Of a DNA stretch of 33,631 nt, positions 31,777-33,631 are shown piece by piece. The position numbers and the translations under genes are program-made. This stretch comes from Nitrospirota bacterium. Its GTDB lineage: Bacteria; JACPQY01. Positions within the stretch are counted from its first letter, which is position 1, and every line of letters begins with the position of its first letter. The stretch lies in assembly GCA_016180645.1 (NCBI GenBank), contig JACPAV010000037.1:1-33631 (forward strand), in the 5' to 3' direction. The notes under the pieces were generated by a model, which saw only the letters and a program-made list of their open reading frames with translations, did no database searches and had not been told where the DNA came from.

Positions 31777-32889
31777 GTGGATCAGAGATGGTCGCCCGTT
31801 CTGGAAGCCTTCGGGAATATTGGGATCGGGGGCGAGGACTTCCTTGTCATGGTGGTCATCTTCCTGGTGCTGGTTGCACTGGCGGGGGTGGGAATCGGCA
31901 TCGCCTATTTCGTGGGAGCCCGGAAGCGGAACCAGAAGATTCTTGCCGAATACGCCGCCACCTGCAAGGTGAACAAGCTGGACAAGGATGAACGCGCGAT
32001 CTTGGATCAAATCGTAGCAGTCGGCAAGATCCGTCCTGTCACCCGGATATTTACGTCGAAGAACATGTTCGACCGTGCTGTGGCGATGTGGACCAAGACG
32101 GTCGGCGCCGCGAATTCGGAAGAGAAGGCCGAGATCCTTGGAACTCTGCGCAAAAAGCTCAATTTTGCGAAAGCCAAGGAGGGAGTGCAGGTGGCGAGCA
32201 GCCGGAGCATCCTGCCAAAACAAATCCTCGAAGTTGAATTGACCGATCGGAAGCCGCCGATCAAGTTCAAGCCCGTGGTGCTTCAAGTCGACGATTTCGG
32301 GATCACGATCCAGATACCTCCCGAGATCGAGCACAAGGTTTTCTTCCGTCACGGCGAACCGGTGGATGCGGTCTTCACGAGGCCGGGAGAAGGGACGTAC
32401 GGTTTCGCCACGAAGGTTCAGGGCATCCCGCACCCCAAGAAACTGATTCTCGACCATTCGGAGAAATTGAACGTAACGCAGCAGCGGGGACACGTGCGGG
32501 TCGACATCCGTTATCCCGCGAAGTTCAAGAGGATTCCATCCGAAGTAATTCAGGACAGGGACAAGGTCGCCCGAGTGATAGGCGACGACCAGGCGGAAAT
32601 GATTTCAGGCGAGGTGACAAACCTGAGCGGCGACGGGGCGATGCTCCGAGTACCGCAGGAGTTTGCCAAGAACGATCACGCGTGGTTCAAGCTTCAGCTC
32701 GATTCGCAGGAGAAGGACTCCAAAATCACGTTCTATTGCCGCGTGCTAGGGTCATCGCCTCATCCGAATGGAAAAGAATTCTTCCTCCGGACCCAGTTTG
32801 TGGACATGTCCGAACCGATCCGCGAGAGAATCATCCAGTTCCTTTTCAAGTTCCAGACCGAATCCCTCAAAGAACAATCCGGCCGGTAA
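31777..32889 (+). CDS. Membrane-anchored PilZ-domain protein, YcgR-like
   Basis: A 370-residue protein that probably binds cyclic di-GMP. One membrane segment (22-47) is followed by a helical region (50-140), a YcgR-N-like beta domain (about 145-230) and a PilZ domain (about 232-360). The PilZ marks are the arginine motif around QQRGHVRVDIRYPAKFKR (near 237-254) and NLSGDGAML (near 282), which gives the (D/N)xSxxG motif. Such proteins slow flagellar rotation or control matrix export (family knowledge), and a flagellin gene lies in the same window. The start is GTG at 31777; TAGTAA ends six bases before it and no ribosome-binding site is visible. Confidence 0.85.
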   Translation: MDQRWSPVLEAFGNIGIGGEDFLVMVVIFLVLVALAGVGIGIAYFVGARKRNQKILAEYAATCKVNKLDKDERAILDQIVAVGKIRPVTRIFTSKNMFDRAVAMWTKTVGAANSEEKAEILGTLRKKLNFAKAKEGVQVASSRSILPKQILEVELTDRKPPIKFKPVVLQVDDFGITIQIPPEIEHKVFFRHGEPVDAVFTRPGEGTYGFATKVQGIPHPKKLILDHSEKLNVTQQRGHVRVDIRYPAKFKRIPSEVIQDRDKVARVIGDDQAEMISGEVTNLSGDGAMLRVPQEFAKNDHAWFKLQLDSQEKDSKITFYCRVLGSSPHPNGKEFFLRTQFVDMSEPIRERIIQFLFKFQTESLKEQSGR

Positions 32890-32915
32890 TCGATCTAGTC
32901 AGGATTAACAACCAC

Positions 32916-32944
32916 TTGACAAACAGCAACAAGATGGGCTAAAG
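32916..32944 (+). promoter_or_regulatory. Candidate promoter facing the right-edge lipoprotein region
   Basis: A perfect TTGACA (32916-32921), 17 nt, CTAAAG (32939-32944, weak), seven bases, then ATG at 32952. The geometry matches the leaderless promoters elsewhere in the window. Confidence 0.45.
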
Positions 32945-32950
32945 CATTCC

Positions 32951-32966
32951 CATGCGTCAACGCATG
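32951..32966. repeat. Perfect inverted repeat over the candidate start codon
   Basis: CATGCGT (32951-32957), CA, ACGCATG (32960-32966). It contains ATG 32952 and the word TGCGTCA that is also repeated in the control region of the lytic transglycosylase gene. It could be an operator or a hairpin at the 5' end of the message. Confidence 0.45.
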
Positions 32967-32991
32967 TGGAGTGATGCAAGGAGGGTACGGC

Positions 32992-33631
32992 ATGGGGGAG
33001 CATCGGAGAACCCCGGAGAACCCCGGAGAACCCCGGAGAACTGATCCGTCCTCGCCAATAAATCTTGGTAGGCGCAGGCCATGTTACATGCCGCGCCATC
33101 CTGGGCGCGGCGACATCTCATGGTCCCATGCCCTCCGTGGCATGGGGCTTTACGCCTGCGTCCGAAGACGCACCCATAAAGGGTGCGGCTACCCGAGGCC
33201 GGCGCTTCTTGATCTTGGTAGGCGCAGGCTTTACGCCCGCGTCCGAAGACGCACCCGTGAAGGGTGCGGCTACCCGAGGCCGGCTCCTCTTGATCCTGGT
33301 AGCCGCGGGCTTTATGCCCGCGTCCGAAGACGCACCCATGAAGGGTGCGGCTACCCGAGGATGGCTCCTCTTGATCCTGGTAGCCGCGGGCTTTATGCCC
33401 GCGTCCGAAGACGCACCCATAAAGGGTGCGGCTACCCGAGGCCGGCTCCTCTTGATCCTGGTAGCCGCGGGCTTTATGCCCGCGTCCTCGCTCACTCCTC
33501 ATCGCTCCTCGCTTCCTCTCACCGCCTCTTCCCACTCACCACTTGCCTCTTACTACTCACCCTCTTCGCCTCCTGCACCGATGGAGGCGGCTGCCTGCCC
33601 GGAGAGGGGGGCGGCGGCGCCGGTCCCACCG
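32992..33631 (+). CDS. Open frame through the repeat array into a lipoprotein signal sequence (partial, probably disrupted)
   Basis: From ATG 32992, with AAGGAGG eight bases upstream, the frame stays open for 213 codons to the window edge. Codons 5-17 come from the 10-bp repeat and about 26-165 from the 81-bp array, which adds 27 residues per unit in frame. At the end of this frame (codons about 181-195) comes a typical lipoprotein export signal: LFPLTTCLLLLTLFASC, with Cys195 followed by Thr-Asp-Gly and a Gly-rich stretch. No ATG, GTG or TTG lies in frame between the last complete array unit and the lipobox. The likely history is a lipoprotein gene whose signal region was invaded by repeats. 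Whether the long product is made is doubtful. Confidence 0.4.
   Translation, partial: MGEHRRTPENPGEPRRTDPSSPINLGRRRPCYMPRHPGRGDISWSHALRGMGLYACVRRRTHKGCGYPRPALLDLGRRRLYARVRRRTREGCGYPRPAPLDPGSRGLYARVRRRTHEGCGYPRMAPLDPGSRGLYARVRRRTHKGCGYPRPAPLDPGSRGLYARVLAHSSSLLASSHRLFPLTTCLLLLTLFASCTDGGGCLPGEGGGGAGPT
33005..33041 (+). repeat. 10-bp tandem repeat GGAGAACCCC
   Basis: Three full copies and a 7-base partial copy, head to tail, perfect. The unit is not a multiple of three, so gain or loss of one copy changes the frame between upstream starts and the lipobox downstream. Confidence 0.9.
33067..33487. repeat. 81-bp tandem array of BIME-like, cloverleaf-forming units
   Basis: Each full unit is 58 bp plus a 23-bp spacer; units start at 33217, 33298, 33379 and 33460 (the last truncated after 28 bp). 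A longer relative at 33067-33193 has 69 extra bases within its first hairpin. In one unit the outer arms GGTAGCC and GGCTACC pair, and inside are three hairpins: GCGGGC-TTTAT-GCCCGC, GTC-CGAA-GAC and GCACCC-ATGAA-GGGTGC. Both ends carry GTAG read inward, as in two inverted REP sequences (a BIME). The first hairpin closely resembles pseudomonad REPs in form. The 69-bp insertion brings two more stems, CCGCGCC/GGCGCGG and CCCATGCC/GGCATGGG. Confidence 0.9.

Noticed and set aside
33067-33487. CRISPR array or tRNA-like gene
   Set aside because: The spacers between units are nearly identical rather than unique, and no cas genes are near. The cloverleaf has a 7-bp outer stem but lacks the conserved tRNA T-loop, anticodon and D-loop features.
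32957-33535. A 192-residue minus-strand open frame made of 27-residue repeats
   Set aside because: It is a by-product of the 81-bp array, whose length is a multiple of three and which lacks stops in several frames. It has no convincing ribosome-binding site, fold or signal, and a second frame on the same strand is open for the same reason.

Overview
The window is a GC-rich chromosomal segment of a flagellated Gram-negative bacterium, probably an uncultured lineage of the deltaproteobacterial grade. Supporting evidence: a complete system I cytochrome c maturation (Ccm) operon, prolipoprotein diacylglyceryl transferase, two surface lipoproteins, a Spy-like periplasmic protein, a flagellin behind a sigma28 promoter, a PilZ protein and type III pantothenate kinase. 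The placement is inferred from gene families, not from a marker gene. No rRNA, tRNA, CRISPR or prophage was seen.

Layout. 1-1185 (-): 5' part of a secreted lipoprotein with carboxypeptidase-regulatory-like and FAM171-like regions, cut by the window edge. 1186-1422: divergent control region with a perfect TGTGA-N6-TCACA site and an orphan terminator. 1423-8647 (+): a degenerate receiver protein, valS, then nadC-birA-coaX (NAD, biotin and CoA metabolism) joined by overlapping stop/start codons to an ICMT-like methyltransferase, then a Spy/CpxP-like protein. 8666-13226 (-): a complete branched-chain amino acid ABC transporter transcribed livK-livH-livM-livG-livF. 13425-17449 (+): UvrD/PcrA helicase, flagellin, holA. 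17403-21745 (-): aroF-secA-rpsT behind a good sigma70 promoter. 21847-24299 (+): small conserved protein, a RAYT transposase bounded by inverted repeats, a lytic transglycosylase. 24365-32889 (+): lgt, ccmABCDEFGH, a short ccmI-like gene, an unknown membrane-anchored protein and a PilZ protein. 32890-33631: a repeat-rich region with GTAG-bearing palindromes in an 81-bp tandem array, leading in an open frame into a lipoprotein signal sequence.

Two themes run through the window. First, many genes at transcription-unit starts have a TTGAC(A/G)-like hexamer 29-30 nt before the start codon and a -10-like hexamer 6-7 nt before it, the geometry of leaderless transcripts; downstream genes are instead chained by ATGA/GTGA overlaps. 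Second, there is a REP-like repeat ecology: a RAYT-type transposase, a BIME-like array, paired GGTAGGC/GCCTACC repeats after flagellin, two related palindromic elements beside livH and secA, and a palindromic in-frame insertion in nadC. The most interesting place is the right edge, where the array separates a promoter and start codons from a lipoprotein signal sequence and a 10-bp repeat could set the reading frame.
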